A stretch of DNA of 64,000 nt from Lumbricus terrestris (lineage: Eukaryota; Annelida; Clitellata; Crassiclitellata; Lumbricidae): contig OX457044.1 in the NCBI GenBank assembly GCA_949752735.1, positions 19,965,021 to 20,029,020 on the forward strand, read 5' to 3'. Positions 32,992 to 44,700 of the stretch are shown here, piece after piece. Under the pieces are notes generated by a model that worked only from the letters and a program-made list of their open reading frames with translations, had not been told where the DNA came from and searched no databases. Every line of letters starts with the position of its first letter. The first letter of the stretch is position 1. The position numbers and the translations under genes are program-made.

Positions 32992-33181
32992 CAGGGTTGT
33001 TTTTAAGGAATTTTTAGAACTGCACAATTCTTTTCTTTCCCATCCTCCATGGTAAATTGCTTCCGGTCGGAGGACAATGATCATTTTGCTAGTTTTAACT
33101 GTAAAAGAAGTGCTTCTACAACTGCACAAATCCATTTAGAACTGCATATTTTGTGTACAACTGCACGTTAAAAAAGCCCTG
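32992..33181. mobile_element. Short DNA-transposon-like repeat
   Basis: It runs from CAGGGTTGTTTTTAAGG to a CGTTAAAAAAGCCCTG end, so the tips are inverted repeats. A homologous stretch lies at 55190-55400 (shared words GAACTGCATATTTTGTGTA, ATGGTAAATT). Flanks end ACGCT and TCGCT. Confidence 0.5.
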
Positions 33182-33644
33182 CATTCGCTAATAATTGCAT
33201 ATTCTTAATGATTATCATTTCACGTCTGTGTGTTTTTTGGATGATGACTTACAATTTTTGTAAATCCATTTAATGCAAGATTTCCACAAATTTCTCAAAA
33301 ACAATTTAAAAGTTGATGTTTTTAAATGCAGTGCTTACGTCTTTAGAAGTTTGCCTCTCTCATGTGTTTTGTGACATGTAACGTTTTCACCTGAAATTGA
33401 TCGGTTCTTCGAGTTCTCGAGTTGACTTACTTCCAGTCAGCTAATCGAGAAAAGGTTTTAAGCTTGCAAGTTTATCTTTAAGTAACTGAACAAAATTGTC
33501 TTCTTTATTTCACTACCCTAAATGTTTCTCTTCAGAAAGAATGCATTGATGTTATGGGTCCAACGAACATATCAATCATTCGTTTCCCATTTCCTGACCA
33601 ACCCTCCTCTGTTTTCTTCTGGTCATGCCATAGGTCAGTTTCCA
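33182..33644. other. Anonymous sequence
   Basis: No feature recognised; AT-rich. Confidence 0.5.
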
Positions 33645-33870
33645 CTAAAGAACCTTCCATATATATATATATATATATTCCCTGGACACACATATATATA
33701 TATCCGGGTATACAGCCTTTTTAATTACAAACACATCTCAACTTAAAATTTCGTGCTTAAAATTCTTGAGCTGATATAGTTTTGAATCGTATGCAACTAA
33801 TCCAACGCCCTAATCTACTCGCTTCAGTCTGTGTATGAATCATTTTGCAGGAGCATTACATACATGTACC
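33645..33870. repeat. Vestige of a fifth TLR unit
   Basis: CTTCCATATA, CCGGGTA, AAATTTCGTGCTTAAAATTC and CCAACGCCCTAATCTACTCG match 7880-8250 of unit B (LINE relic region) in the same orientation. No TLR exon follows it here. Confidence 0.6.
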
Positions 33871-34078
33871 TATTGAGGAGATGTAGGCCTATAGGCTATT
33901 TGGCAAAGGTTTGGCCTCAAAGAAGAGGAAAATGCTTTTGGTAGGCTACTTAAGCGTCGATCGAAGTCAATTACTACATGTATTAATAGGCCTACTGTAT
34001 CGGGGCGATAAGAGACTCAATGCGACTATTTTCCCAAAGTTATGTCGAAAAGCTTTCGCTGTCATCTTGTGCCTTGTG
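33871..34078. other. Anonymous sequence
   Basis: No feature recognised. Confidence 0.4.
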
Positions 34079-34322
34079 GTGAGGAACTCTATGAATTGAT
34101 TCATGCCAATATTTCTGAATTAATTCATACTAATCTTGACTATATCGTATGCACTGTGAGGCTCATTATGAATTAATTGATGCTAATATTTCTGAATTAA
34201 TTCATTCTAATATTGATTATAGGCCTATCGTATGCCATGTGAGGTACTTTATGAATTAATTCATACCAATATTTCTGAATTAATTCATTCTTATATTGAC
34301 TATGTCGTATGCTCTATGAGAC
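34079..34322. repeat. Three tandem copies of an AT-rich unit of about 80 bp
   Basis: Each copy has TATGAATTRATTSATRCC, ATATTTCTGAATTAATTCAT and TCGTATGC. Copies start at about 34079, 34157 and 34242. Confidence 0.8.
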
Positions 34323-35130
34323 GTTGCTGTTTGCAGTAAGTTGGCTTCATTCATCAAACAAGACCCTTGGACCTGATAGCAATTCCTTTTATGTAGCAAG
34401 AGCGTTTTCACTCCAATACAAATTGAGCATGCACGCTTTAATTTTTAATTCAATTTAAAGCTAATACTACAATTAAAGAGAGTATAATACAAGCGAGATT
34501 AGGTCAGATATTACGCAGTCTTTGATGTTCGGGTGAGATATAGGCTATAGAACATGTGTTAAACAGGCTAATGAACACATGCATTAGGCCTATCTTGTTA
34601 TGCCCATATAAAAATTCTTTGCAAAAGGCTAACGTATTTGTACTAGCCGTCTCCTAAATAGGCCTTATCATAATTCGCCAAATATTATGAGCATATAATT
34701 TTAAGGGCCTCGCAATACCCTACCTTAGGTCCTGATCAAAATAGGAATAATTTGGCGCTAAAGGATTATCTTCGAAGTTGGCTATCCTCTACAGTCCACA
34801 CCCTGTTAAAATCTTTGGTGTAGCCTAAGTTAAAGTCATTCATAATAATAATAATAATTATTACTAATAGAAATTGTTAGAAAAGTTTTAAGCATAGGCT
34901 ATGGAAGAAAAATAAATGCTGAATTAGGCCACAGCTCTTAACTTCTTTAGTGACAAATTGACAATTAGGCTACAAGAAGTAGGCCAGCAGAAACCGTATC
35001 GCTAGTGACACTGAGTCAGAAGGGACACGCCAAGTTTAGAGAGCACCTCATATTCAATAATAATAGCGAGTGTGTTCCGTGTGCATAGAAATGAAATAAA
35101 TAAAGAACTATTTTATCACAGATTAAATAA
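34323..35130. other. Anonymous AT-rich sequence
   Basis: No gene or repeat family recognised apart from a short (ATA)n at 34842-34858. Confidence 0.5.
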
Positions 35131-35149
35131 ATTTGTCGTCTGCCAATCG

Positions 35150-35410
35150 CAGGAAAGCGATGACGTAGGATCGCGCGTCGCAAGCGTGACGTAGCCAAGC
35201 ATCGCCGCCAGCGAAAAGTGTGACGCAAACAACGAATTCAGTGACGTAAGCACGACGCAAGTAAGTGCGGCCGCCATCCAGGTACGTGAGTTAGACGCCG
35301 ATGACGTCATCGAAGACGGAATGAAAACGTACGGCGGGTTTTTCCGTGGATTCTGTGGATGGTGGACGAGGCGTCGAGACACTTCCGGTGCTTGCGTGAT
35401 TATATCCGGT
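35150..35410. promoter_or_regulatory. CpG-rich candidate promoter with CRE cluster
   Basis: About 260 bp with high CpG density inside AT-rich surroundings. TGACG-type CRE half or full sites are at 35161, 35187, 35221, 35242 and 35302 (the last is the full palindrome TGACGTCA). A YY1-like GATGGCGGC is on the minus strand at about 35272-35281, and an ETS-like CACTTCCGG is near 35379. This combination is typical of TATA-less promoters. I cannot attach it to a gene; neither strand shows an adjacent recognisable CDS. Confidence 0.5.
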
Positions 35411-36000
35411 TTGTTTTCTGCAACGTCGATAAATGCACTCAGATTTTCAGTTTAACTCAATTTTTTCATCTTCCGTAGCCTAGCCTACTGCATAACTGTA
35501 TACTGTAACCGGTTGCGGTCGGTCAACCGGACTATTGAATAAACGAAAATTAATTGCTTTCTTACTTACTGCCATAATTCCGCCAGTATGAGAGTTATAT
35601 AAAGAGAAAGTGGGAGTCAGCCTTTAATCTAAGTGGAGTTTCGACGTGCATAGAAGATTTTACTATATATGGTCCTGTGACAAAGGCTGTGAGTGTGAAA
35701 GACTATGAGTTGAGCCAGCACTTCTGACAATTCTCACCCTAAATTCCGTCTAAAGACCAAATATTTTGGTTGACTGACTGATTGCTTTCTGCTCGCTAAC
35801 TTATAATATGTGTATCTGCCTGATTAGCTGACAAGATAAATGAATGAATGAATGAATGAATGAATGAATGAATGGGATTGCCCTTGGTTACTATAACTTA
35901 CTGTGATAGTATACGAATAGACTTTAATATGAATTAAAGTAGCCAATGAAGGAACGATTGAACGAACGAATGAGTTAATGAGTGTATGAGCGAATAAAGG
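35411..36000. other. Anonymous sequence with short (AATG)n
   Basis: No gene recognised. (AATG)n at 35840-35873 and degenerate AATGA repeats to 36010. Confidence 0.5.
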
Positions 36001-36059
36001 AATGAATGAGTGATGGATCGATTGACTGTATGATTGAATGATTGATTGGCTGTATCATT

Positions 36060-36840
36060 GATTGATTTATTGACTGAATGGCTGACCGACTGATTGATTG
36101 ACTGATTGCTCTATTGATTGATTGATTGACTGACTGATTGCTCTATTGATTGATTGACTGACTGATTGCTCTATTGATTGATTGACTGACTGATTGCTCT
36201 ATTGATTGATTGATTGACTGATTGCTCTAGTGATTGATTGACTGACTGCTCTATTGATTGATTGATTGACTGATTGCTCTATTGATTGATTGACTGATTG
36301 CTCTATTGATTGATTGACTGACTGATTGCTCTATTGATTGATTGACTGACTGACTGCTCTATTGATTGATTGACTGACTGATTGCTCTATTGATTGATTG
36401 ACTGACTGATTGCTCTATTGATTGATTGACTGACTGATTGCTCTATTGATTGATTGATTGACTGATTGCTCTAGTGATTGATTGACTGACTGCTCTATTG
36501 ATTGATTGATTGACTGATTGCTCTATTGATTGATTGACTGATTGCTCTATTGATTGATTGACTGACTGATTGCTCTATTGATTGATTGACTGACTGACTG
36601 CTCTATTGATTGATTGACTGACTGATTGCTCTATTGATTGATTGACTGACTGATTGCTCTATTGATTGATTGACTGACTGATTGCTCTATTGATTGATTG
36701 ATTGACTGATTGCTCTATTGATTGATTGATTGATTGACTGATTGCTCTATTGATTGATTGATTGACTGATTGCTCTATTGATTGATTGATTGACTGAATG
36801 CTCTATTGATTGATTGATTGATTGATTGCTCTATTGTCTG
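36060..36840. repeat. ATTGATTGACTGACTGATTGCTCT minisatellite
   Basis: Roughly 28-bp units ending in GCTCT, repeated about 27 times, with length variants that drop or add a four-base step. A block beginning GCTCTAGTGATTG occurs at about 36225 and again at about 36468, so a higher-order period of about 243 bp overlies the short one. Confidence 0.92.
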
Positions 36841-37040
36841 GCTGACTGATTCATTGATTTATTTATTGGTTGATTGCATGGCCACTGACTGTGCTGGCTG
36901 CTTGGTTGATTTCGGTAGAGTTCCACCTCTCCGGTTGTTATGGCAACGTTATTCTCAGCAACCACAGTGTACTTGCGAAAGTGATGCGGAAGAACCTGCT
37001 TCAGACAGAGCTGCGTCTCAACTATGCCGTCACTTATCAC
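36831..37040 (-). CDS. Ig-superfamily gene, exon for second half of Ig domain 3
   Basis: Starts after a TTTACAG acceptor (37041-37043) in phase 0, matching the phase-0 donor of the exon at 47763-47938. The residues HFRKYTVVAENN and TGEVEL are typical strands F and G of an Ig domain, but valine replaces the usual F-strand cysteine. The frame stays open to a stop at 36831-36833 inside minisatellite-flanking sequence. The true exon may end earlier at a donor I cannot identify, so the last 25 or so residues are uncertain. It is part of an Ig-domain surface or secreted protein, subfamily unknown. Confidence 0.65.
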   Translation of the reverse strand: MISDGIVETQLCLKQVLPHHFRKYTVVAENNVAITTGEVELYRNQPSSQHSQWPCNQPINKSMNQSARQ

Positions 37041-37257
37041 CTGTAAAGTAATCACAGTAAGGTAAACATATTCATTCATTTGGCGCCCTAAAAGATATGA
37101 AGAGTAGCAGTGTCAAGACCCTCTGTAGTCGACCTGTCTACAGACCACAATACAGACTACAATAGCGAATAATAATTTTGTTTCAGTTAATCAGAACTGT
37201 ATTGTTCTGCCAAACACAGACACTTGCGCTCATCACGTGTTCCTCTTTGGATAAGCC

Positions 37258-37305
37258 TCATCAATCAATCAATCAATCAATCGATCGATCGATCAATCGA
37301 TCAAT

Positions 37306-37336
<31 letters not shown>

Positions 37337-37500
37337 CCAATCAATCAATCCTTCAGTCAATCAATAAATCAATCAATCAATCAAACAGTCAAACAAACAA
37401 ACAATCAATTCATCAATCAATCGATCAATTAATCAATCAATCAATTTATTGTAGCCATAAACCTCATGATCAAACTGATCTTCCTTCGTTAGAATTAGTA
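37258..37500 (-). repeat. (AATC)n tail and LINE 3-prime end
   Basis: AATC repeats (37260-37445) followed by TTTATTGTAGCCATAAACC. Three other sites have the same arrangement (50885, 55555 and, with ATA, 26735), as expected of LINE 3-prime ends lying on the minus strand. Confidence 0.6.
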
Positions 37501-37535
37501 AGTGGCGAGGTGGAACTTCACCGAAATCAATTCTT
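37501..37535 (+). repeat. Inverted fragment of the Ig exon end
   Basis: The plus-strand words GGCGAGGTGGAACTTC and ACCGAAATCAA repeat the minus-strand exon words GGAGAGGTGGAACTC and ACCGAAATCAA of 36895-36935. A piece of about 30 bp was duplicated in opposite orientation. Confidence 0.55.
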
Positions 37536-37574
37536 ACTGGTGTTTCAATATTACGTCTGTCAAAATTTATTTCA

Positions 37575-37732
37575 CTGTTACAGGTGGCCCACTAGCAGGA
37601 CCCAGTGGGTTGGTAGCCCGCTCGCCGCGCCGGCGGCCCGGGTTCGATTCCCGGTCGGTCAGAGATTAATTTCTCGGATCTTTACTGCGGGTGACTCGGT
37701 CGCAATATAAACGTGGAGTAGCGGTGGTGAAG
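37575..37732 (+). repeat. tRNA-derived SINE, left part, split by the LTR element
   Basis: Contains GGGTTGGTAGCCCGC (box A-like) and GGGTTCGATTCCCGG (box B). The LTR retrotransposon was inserted at GAAG (37729-37732). The host sequence continues at 46177 with GAAGGATCTCACC. Confidence 0.6.
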
Positions 37733-39181
37733 TGTGACGCGCGGGGGCGCCGCCTGTCCTAACGTTTCCACCCCCAAATTAATGGGCTCTACTGTTGCGC
37801 GCCCCCTTAAGCGCGGTTGAGGAAATCCGGGTCTTAGGTCAAGGGTTTTGGTGTCAATGGAAGCAGGTTCGAATCCTAACCTAGGGTGTGAGCTTTTCTG
37901 GTTACCTTCTTCCTCAGGATGAGCCGATATTGGACATATGTCAGCGGTGGCTGTTAAGTTCACGACAGCCCCACTAAATGGGTACTTATCTGGGTTCGAA
38001 TCCTCAACATTTCCCCAAGCTCCACCACCCACTTTACCATCAGCTACCGTCCTCACCATTATTTCACATTCTTTCTGGCGGGAATTTAATTGGGCTTGCT
38101 GCATGGAAACTAGATTTAGCTCTTCGGCTAGACCGGTTAAAATGCTACTCTGGCGCTCCATAAACTGCTCTATTGTTGTCATTTGCTTCTGTAATACGGC
38201 CGGGTCTAAGTCATCAGTATTGTCTGTAGTCCCTAACTCAAGTGTTCCTCCCGGACACATCTCATCTTCCTCTTGTCCTGTTCCTAAGACACTGTCCGTA
38301 TCCCCGTCGGAGTCCATTATAATTTGATAGCAAAAATCACTTCACAGTTCTCTATTTAAGTTTCATTTATTGTAGAATTAATCAAGCGACTGTCTGTCGT
38401 TCATTAGCAATTATTTACACAGCCGATGAAATAGAATCAATATTAAAGATTCACTATTAAAGCCCTCCTAAAACGCCTATGTCCCTTGACTAGTTTAAGT
38501 TTTATCAGATCAGTTCACAGACTGACTATTTCACACCTATCCGATCAGTTCACAGACTGAATATACCACAACTAATATTTGCACCAAAAATGGCGATACA
38601 AGTTTTATCTAATTACTCTTAGTTCAGGTTCGAGCTCTATAGATTAGGTTGCCTATACTTCCCTGTTCCCATTGATATTTTAGGACAGCCGATCCACCGT
38701 TTTCCGTCCTGTAGAAAGTTATTGAGTCGTCGGCCGATGCCAGAATTTCTCCGTAGGAAGCGTATTATCAATTTAATTGTTGCCGGAAATCTTCGTAATT
38801 ACACATCGATTCACAAGACATCGGAAGAACCTCGTCTTCTACCCGAGAAACTTGCCAGAATCAAAAATACCATCAATTTTACCACGATTCACGATTTCCA
38901 CCAGCATAGGTCTTACACGATTCAATTCTGCAGCCCGACTGACGGTTTACGCGTTAATTTGCCGCAAGAGAGCGCTTTTTGGCGCCTAAAACATCGCGTG
39001 ATGTCTAACCAATCAAAAATCGCACGTGGCGGAAAGTTCCATTGAAAAATGCATGGGAAGCTAAATATAGCGATGACCGCATCGATCAGTGCTAAGCATA
39101 GCACCCATGAATTCGTAATAGAAATAGCGGCCTTACTTAAGTAAATAAGTAAGGTAGCTTGTAGCAACCTGGTTCGCTACA
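37733..39181 (-). repeat. 3-prime LTR
   Basis: 1449 bp, equal in length to the 5-prime LTR; I noticed two substitutions, near 38940 and 38948. It contains AATAAA (38366-38371) and the first 195 codons of the gag frame (ATG at 38317). That frame runs past the LTR into host sequence and stops at 37682, giving a possible 211-residue product. Confidence 0.92.
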
Positions 39182-39190
39182 CCCCCCACA
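39182..39190 (-). other. Polypurine tract
   Basis: GTGGGGGG on the minus strand directly before the 3-prime LTR start TGTAGC, the expected site of plus-strand priming. Confidence 0.65.
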
Positions 39191-41739
39191 ACTTACTCTT
39201 AAATTTACCAGTACCCTGGTAAATTTAATAATACTTCGGAGCTCGAACCGGATACATAGTACTTGTATATCATCTAGCATGCTACAGCTCACAATGTCTC
39301 AGAAGTTGCATCAATTGGCATACAAATTTGTACAATGACTGATTATTAGTCAGTCATTAGGGTTCACATATGCCCAACAACAGCTCTTAACTAATCGAGG
39401 TCTTCACACTGACCAACAAAGTCTTACTAATCTCCTCATTCACATAAACTGTCACAGTTTTTATCATTAATACCTGCCATCAGATTACATACATCATATA
39501 GCAATGATATCTCGGAAAGGTAAAACATAGCAATGCAGGACATAGCATTTCCAAGACAACTCAGTAACACAATTGTATAGTCCACATAAAATAACCAATT
39601 GAAATCATATCTTCATTTCACGACTAGTGTTATATGCTAGATCCCTCGATACTAAATTATAGGAGCCTGGTACATCTAAGCGGTAACATTACTGCTTACA
39701 ACCAACTCAGTAGCGTTAAACGAGGAATGGCCAGAACCATGCGGCCTTCTTAATAGTAAAGAGTGTCATAACTATCACCTCCTCATGACTTCCTACCCAC
39801 GGGGATATAAAATCCAAGATGTCAATCTTATCTTCCATGCCAACTGTTGTTTCGGTCTGTAAGAAGAAGGGTAATCGTTTAACGTAACCCCATTAACTAC
39901 ACATAATTACAATCACTTAGCTTAACTACTTTTAGCAATTATCCACAATGAAACTTAACTACACACTACTTCCAGCAATTGCACGGAACCCTAGCGAGAG
40001 AAAGTCCTCTTAACACATGTAGTCATGTTCCGGCGCCAAATCTTATATTAATCCGTTATTACATTTTTATACAGCAGTAGCATTATTAGAATTTCACATA
40101 ATATTATAATAATCACAATCAACAAGAATCGCTATAGAAGAATCAATACCTTACACAATTTTATGGTTATGATACTATACTAAATCTCAGGTACATAAGA
40201 GTCTGAGGCCATAATCCATTTAAACTTGTCATCAAAAGCCACAACATGGGAAATGCATCTTCAAGCACACTCAGTCACTCTCATTCATACTACCTTACAC
40301 TATTTTATCTCTTAGACAATGTTTGATATCCACAAACCATCTTTTCTACTGCAATCCGAAACCAAGGTTCACCCATTCCCCAAGCCAAACATATACAGCA
40401 ACTTAAAACTTAAGCTGTGTTTTACAGGCACGCATTCCTTTTACAACAAGCCACTGTTATAGAGATGAAGCAACGTCAGATCATAAACCTAGGCTACTAA
40501 TAATGCATACCAACATGCACACGTTTCAACATTACATCAAGGCTTAGCTACCTGGATCGAAGAAGGAATTACTGCTCAGTTAAGCATACCCAAGGCATAA
40601 AGGATTTATTCCCATATCCTATAGTAGTCTATTACATTACAACCCCTGCAGGAAGTAGTCTAAGACTGTACGAATTCATCCACAGGCCCAGCTTCACCAT
40701 TGCATGCAATCTCCACTGCCTGCTACAGTGATTCTGCCGCTAAGTCTATAATCCAACTTACTCACTAACTCTTAGGGCGATGCTTACAATTGGGTGCTCT
40801 ACTCAACCTTACTACACAATCTAGCACCACATCATCACCAAGTTACTCATTCATCCAATCATACAAGGTTATCCTTCAATCACCACGCAGAATGCTAATT
40901 ATTCCTACCATAGCATATTATAATCATTATCTTTTAACTTGCAATCATTATTATGCACATAACATACAAGCACAAAATCTGCCCTTCTTCGTGGCAACAA
41001 GACGCAATTCAAATATTTAAACTGAGTTTAAAACTACCCTTTTTATTTCAAACTAAAGGACTACTCTTTAAGCATTACGCTGGAGCTAATACTTACTAAA
41101 TGTCCTTGTAGCATCACATCACTCTACATTACTTCCTTGTAACTGCTACTAAACACTTACTGTAAACATTTTCACATAGTTATAGCCAACTAGCTTACAT
41201 CAGAAAGCACAGCATTTATGCACAAGAAAATAAAACAATGTATTCCCACATCACATAGTCACATATCATCATAAAGCAAATAAAACAGAGAAGATTCTAT
41301 TCTCCCATCGCTTACTCTCGTCGCCATTACACGACCTGGAGGGATTCTACACGAGACAAGTACAAGTAGCTTTACCTGGTTGTCTCTTATTTATCTCATT
41401 TCTTTATTATTTATCTCATCTACATAGTTACTTTTATCATCAGAGGACACACATATAATCTGAAATACTTAAGCTACATTTCACACTAATAAAACTATGC
41501 ATTCTCACATAACCTATATCATCATATTACACTTCATCACTGTAATCAACTTTCACATTTTTACACAGTAAGAAAGCACAATATATCAACGCACATTAAA
41601 AGAAAAATGCAAACCTACATCTCAAGGTCACATATAATATCATCAAAACACAACTAAAGCAGAGAAGACTCTATTCTCTATTCACCTACTTGTCGCCATT
41701 ACGCGACAGGACTACCCTATCATATCACATTACATCACA
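39191..41739 (-). other. Non-coding internal part of the LTR element
   Basis: 2.55 kb of AT-rich sequence rich in CACATA and ACTTA words, with no ORF longer than about 77 codons and no RT, RNase H or integrase motif in any frame offered. This is where pol would stand in a complete element. Confidence 0.75.
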
Positions 41740-44700
41740 TTACGCTTGCCACAGTCTCGCCAGCATTGCGAGTCTGTTTCCTCCGGTGAGTTTGATCCTC
41801 TGGTCGACACCAGACTTTGGGCAGCGAGTGACCATGTAGAGTGCATCTGACTCTTCCACTCGCGTTGATTCGACAGATGGCGTCACTGGAGGAAGGCAAG
41901 TTCCACCCCGGAAGGAACTATTGGGATCGACCCGAGGATGCACATCCGATGGACGTGGGATTCGGGCTGCCACCTCAGCAGGACAGAGATTTCCGAAGCG
42001 ATTGGACTGGACAGCAGTCTTCTTTTGACACGAAGCTTCCGGTTCGAAGGTTTCGGTTTGCACGGCACAGATTTCTTTCGTGATTTTCGTCTCTGGCAGC
42101 ACTGTTCGATTTTCGACATTCGTTTCACAGCTCGTTTCAATGTTCGGAGAATTTCGCAGGTCACAGACAGTTTGTTTCGCTCGCTGACGCTGTTTCAAAC
42201 TGTTTTTGCACAGGACATTCAGCCGCAGATTCCGGACAAGGATCCATCCTTTTCCTACATGCCACGTGACATTTTCTTTCACCATCCAAGAGAGACCGAG
42301 GATCAGTTCAGTAACCTGCTCAGTTACCAAGCAAGGAATTTCGAAGGCCTGATCTTCGATTTCCAGTTTCAGTACAGTCTCCCCCAGTACCCGAATTATA
42401 GACCCATTAGCAGCTTGTAATAGTTGACTGGAACCGATAATTTCTTTCGAGTCCACTAACGACGCAGGGCATAATGTCATTTCACTGCCAGAGTCTAACA
42501 AAGCTAGCAATTTCTTTCCTCTAATTGTCACAGACAGATAAGCGTCACTGTTTCCTTTTACATGTCTAGCGTTACTCACCCCAGGTCCTTCAGGTTCATC
42601 TTGCTCTCCAGTTGACGAAGAGGTTATTCTGCGAGGACAAACCCGGGCCAAATGTCCAACCTGGTTGCACTCGAAGCAGCGTCGGTTGTCAGTTGTTCTT
42701 CGGTAGTTTTCATTCGGTTTCTGACTCCATCGTTGATTCCTATAGTTTGTGCCTCTCCATGCTGAAGAGGTGCGTTGCGGTTGCCATGGCGGATAGTGTC
42801 TTTCGGTTGATGGAGTATTTAGCAAACAGTCCATTCTGTCACTCAATTGCTTTAATTGACGGGCGATGTCCTCGCGAAATTCTTTCGTATCACAATCTTC
42901 CGTTTCATTACTTTCCTTCACAATTTTGACTCGGCCTGGACGTCGTTCTTGGCGGTCCATGCCATCTTCATCAGCTCTGCGGTAGCCTTCCAGTCTCATG
43001 GCCGTTTTGTATGCATTGTCTAGGGTGACCGGTTCCCTCTCTCTCACTTTTAAGGCTAGCTCTTTATCTCGTAAGGCATCAAGGAAAGCTTTGATCGCTA
43101 TAGTTTCACTGTGTGTTGACCTCGGTCCTGGAAATGCCAGAATCATTAATCGTCTTATGTCTTGGACTAAAGAACCCAGATCTTCTCCTACCTTCTGTCT
43201 GCGAGCACTTAGTTGAGTCTGGTACAAAACCGTTTGGTCAGTGCTCCCATGTCTTATCCTCAACCTGTCCATCAAGTCGGCGCATGTGGTGATTGTGTCA
43301 GAGTCAAATTCATAGAGAAGTTGATCTACAGGTTCGACCAGTGCGCAGGTCAGTTGTGCTAGTTTTTCGTCTTCTGTCCATCGGTTGTTCTTGGAACACA
43401 CCTCAAATTTTTTTAGGAACACCTCTACCGACGTTTTTCCATTATAATGACCTAGCTTCATGTGCGATCTCACCTTCTCCCTTGTTGAGTCGGCAGCTTC
43501 TTCTTGTTCTGTGTTGGTTGATGGAGTTGCATGACCACCAGTTGATGCTCGACTTTCAGCAGCAACTTGCACTGCTGGGAAAGAAAGACTGACTGTCTTT
43601 CCTTCAGCTGTTTTCAGACAGTTATCTTGACAGTTCACACTGGCTGAACTGAGCTTTTCTGACGATGGATGCAGTTGCATGACCTTGACAGAGTTTTCCA
43701 GAACTGTGTTCGTCATGGGCCACGGTTGTATCCGGATCGGAAGAGAAACTGCTTCCGCGTAGACAGGGAAGACTGGAACAGGTGGAACCATCTTCTGACT
43801 GTAAGGCGTATACACGGGCTGACCTGTTGCCCAATGTATGCATTCGTAGCTGTGCGTGACTCGAGTTTCCGACGACAGGGACACCATGGACATGATCGGT
43901 CGACTCGGAGCAGATGTGTACGCGAACATCTGAGGAACTGATGCGAAGACTGGAAGGGTTCTTCCGGGTTCTGTTTTAGACTCGCAGAACAGGACATCAG
44001 AAGCAGCCGAGGTGACTGAAGCGGTCACTTGTGACAGCGTTTTACTCGGTGACCGGGGTTTTTCTGTTTCAGGAACCGACGAGGGAGGGAAGGTGGCAGC
44101 CCATGGGGTAGCAGTCGCTGATGACCGGTGAGGATGTGCATCCCATGTTCCCACGTGGTCGTCGCTCAGCAACGAAGAATCCCCCATTTTTCCATCTGAA
44201 ACTAAAAATCTAGGATTAGTACAAGTTTTACTATCTTTTTGCCGAACGCCTAACGCTTTTGTTTCCAGTTCGAATTTATGTAGCGCTCGCAAGTCGGTAA
44301 CTTCTGAATCATCGTCTTCAGATTTATTTTCGATTCCAATTCTAACTAATTTATCTTGTTTTCGACGCATGTAATTTTCAAAGTCAAAATCTCTATACAA
44401 AACATTTGTATCATAATAATACATTGTTTGACCATGCAACATGTCAGTTGTATTTACTCTTTGACCTTGACCTTGACCTTGTAAGTCATTTACCTTTTGA
44501 CCTTGTAAGTCATTTACCTTCTGACCTTGACCTTGTAAATCCTTTGGTCTAACACTAAAGTATTTCATCTGTACATCCATTCTTCTTGGATCATCCTGTG
44601 AAAAATTTTCTTTTCCATTTTCCACTTCTTCCCATAAATCTTCTGCTCTACTAAATCTGGGATCCATTATTATTTTACCCTCTGACCCATGACCTTTCGT

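Noticed and set aside
35116..35382. 88-codon ORF across the CpG-rich block
   Set aside because: It shows no domain, and the base pattern is better explained by clustered regulatory motifs; a small first exon is not excluded.
36060..36840. CRISPR array
   Set aside because: The repeats are contiguous without unique spacers and the DNA is animal nuclear.
37590..37665. Functional tRNA gene
   Set aside because: Box A and B-like words are present, but no complete cloverleaf; followed by SINE-type body. The same applies to 23100, 56380, 57200, 60200 and 61720.
37938..38327. Plus-strand ORFs in the LTRs (also 38722-39045 and the copies at 44933-45322 and 45717-46040)
   Set aside because: Identical in both LTRs, so conservation reflects recent duplication; antisense to the gag frame or without any motif.
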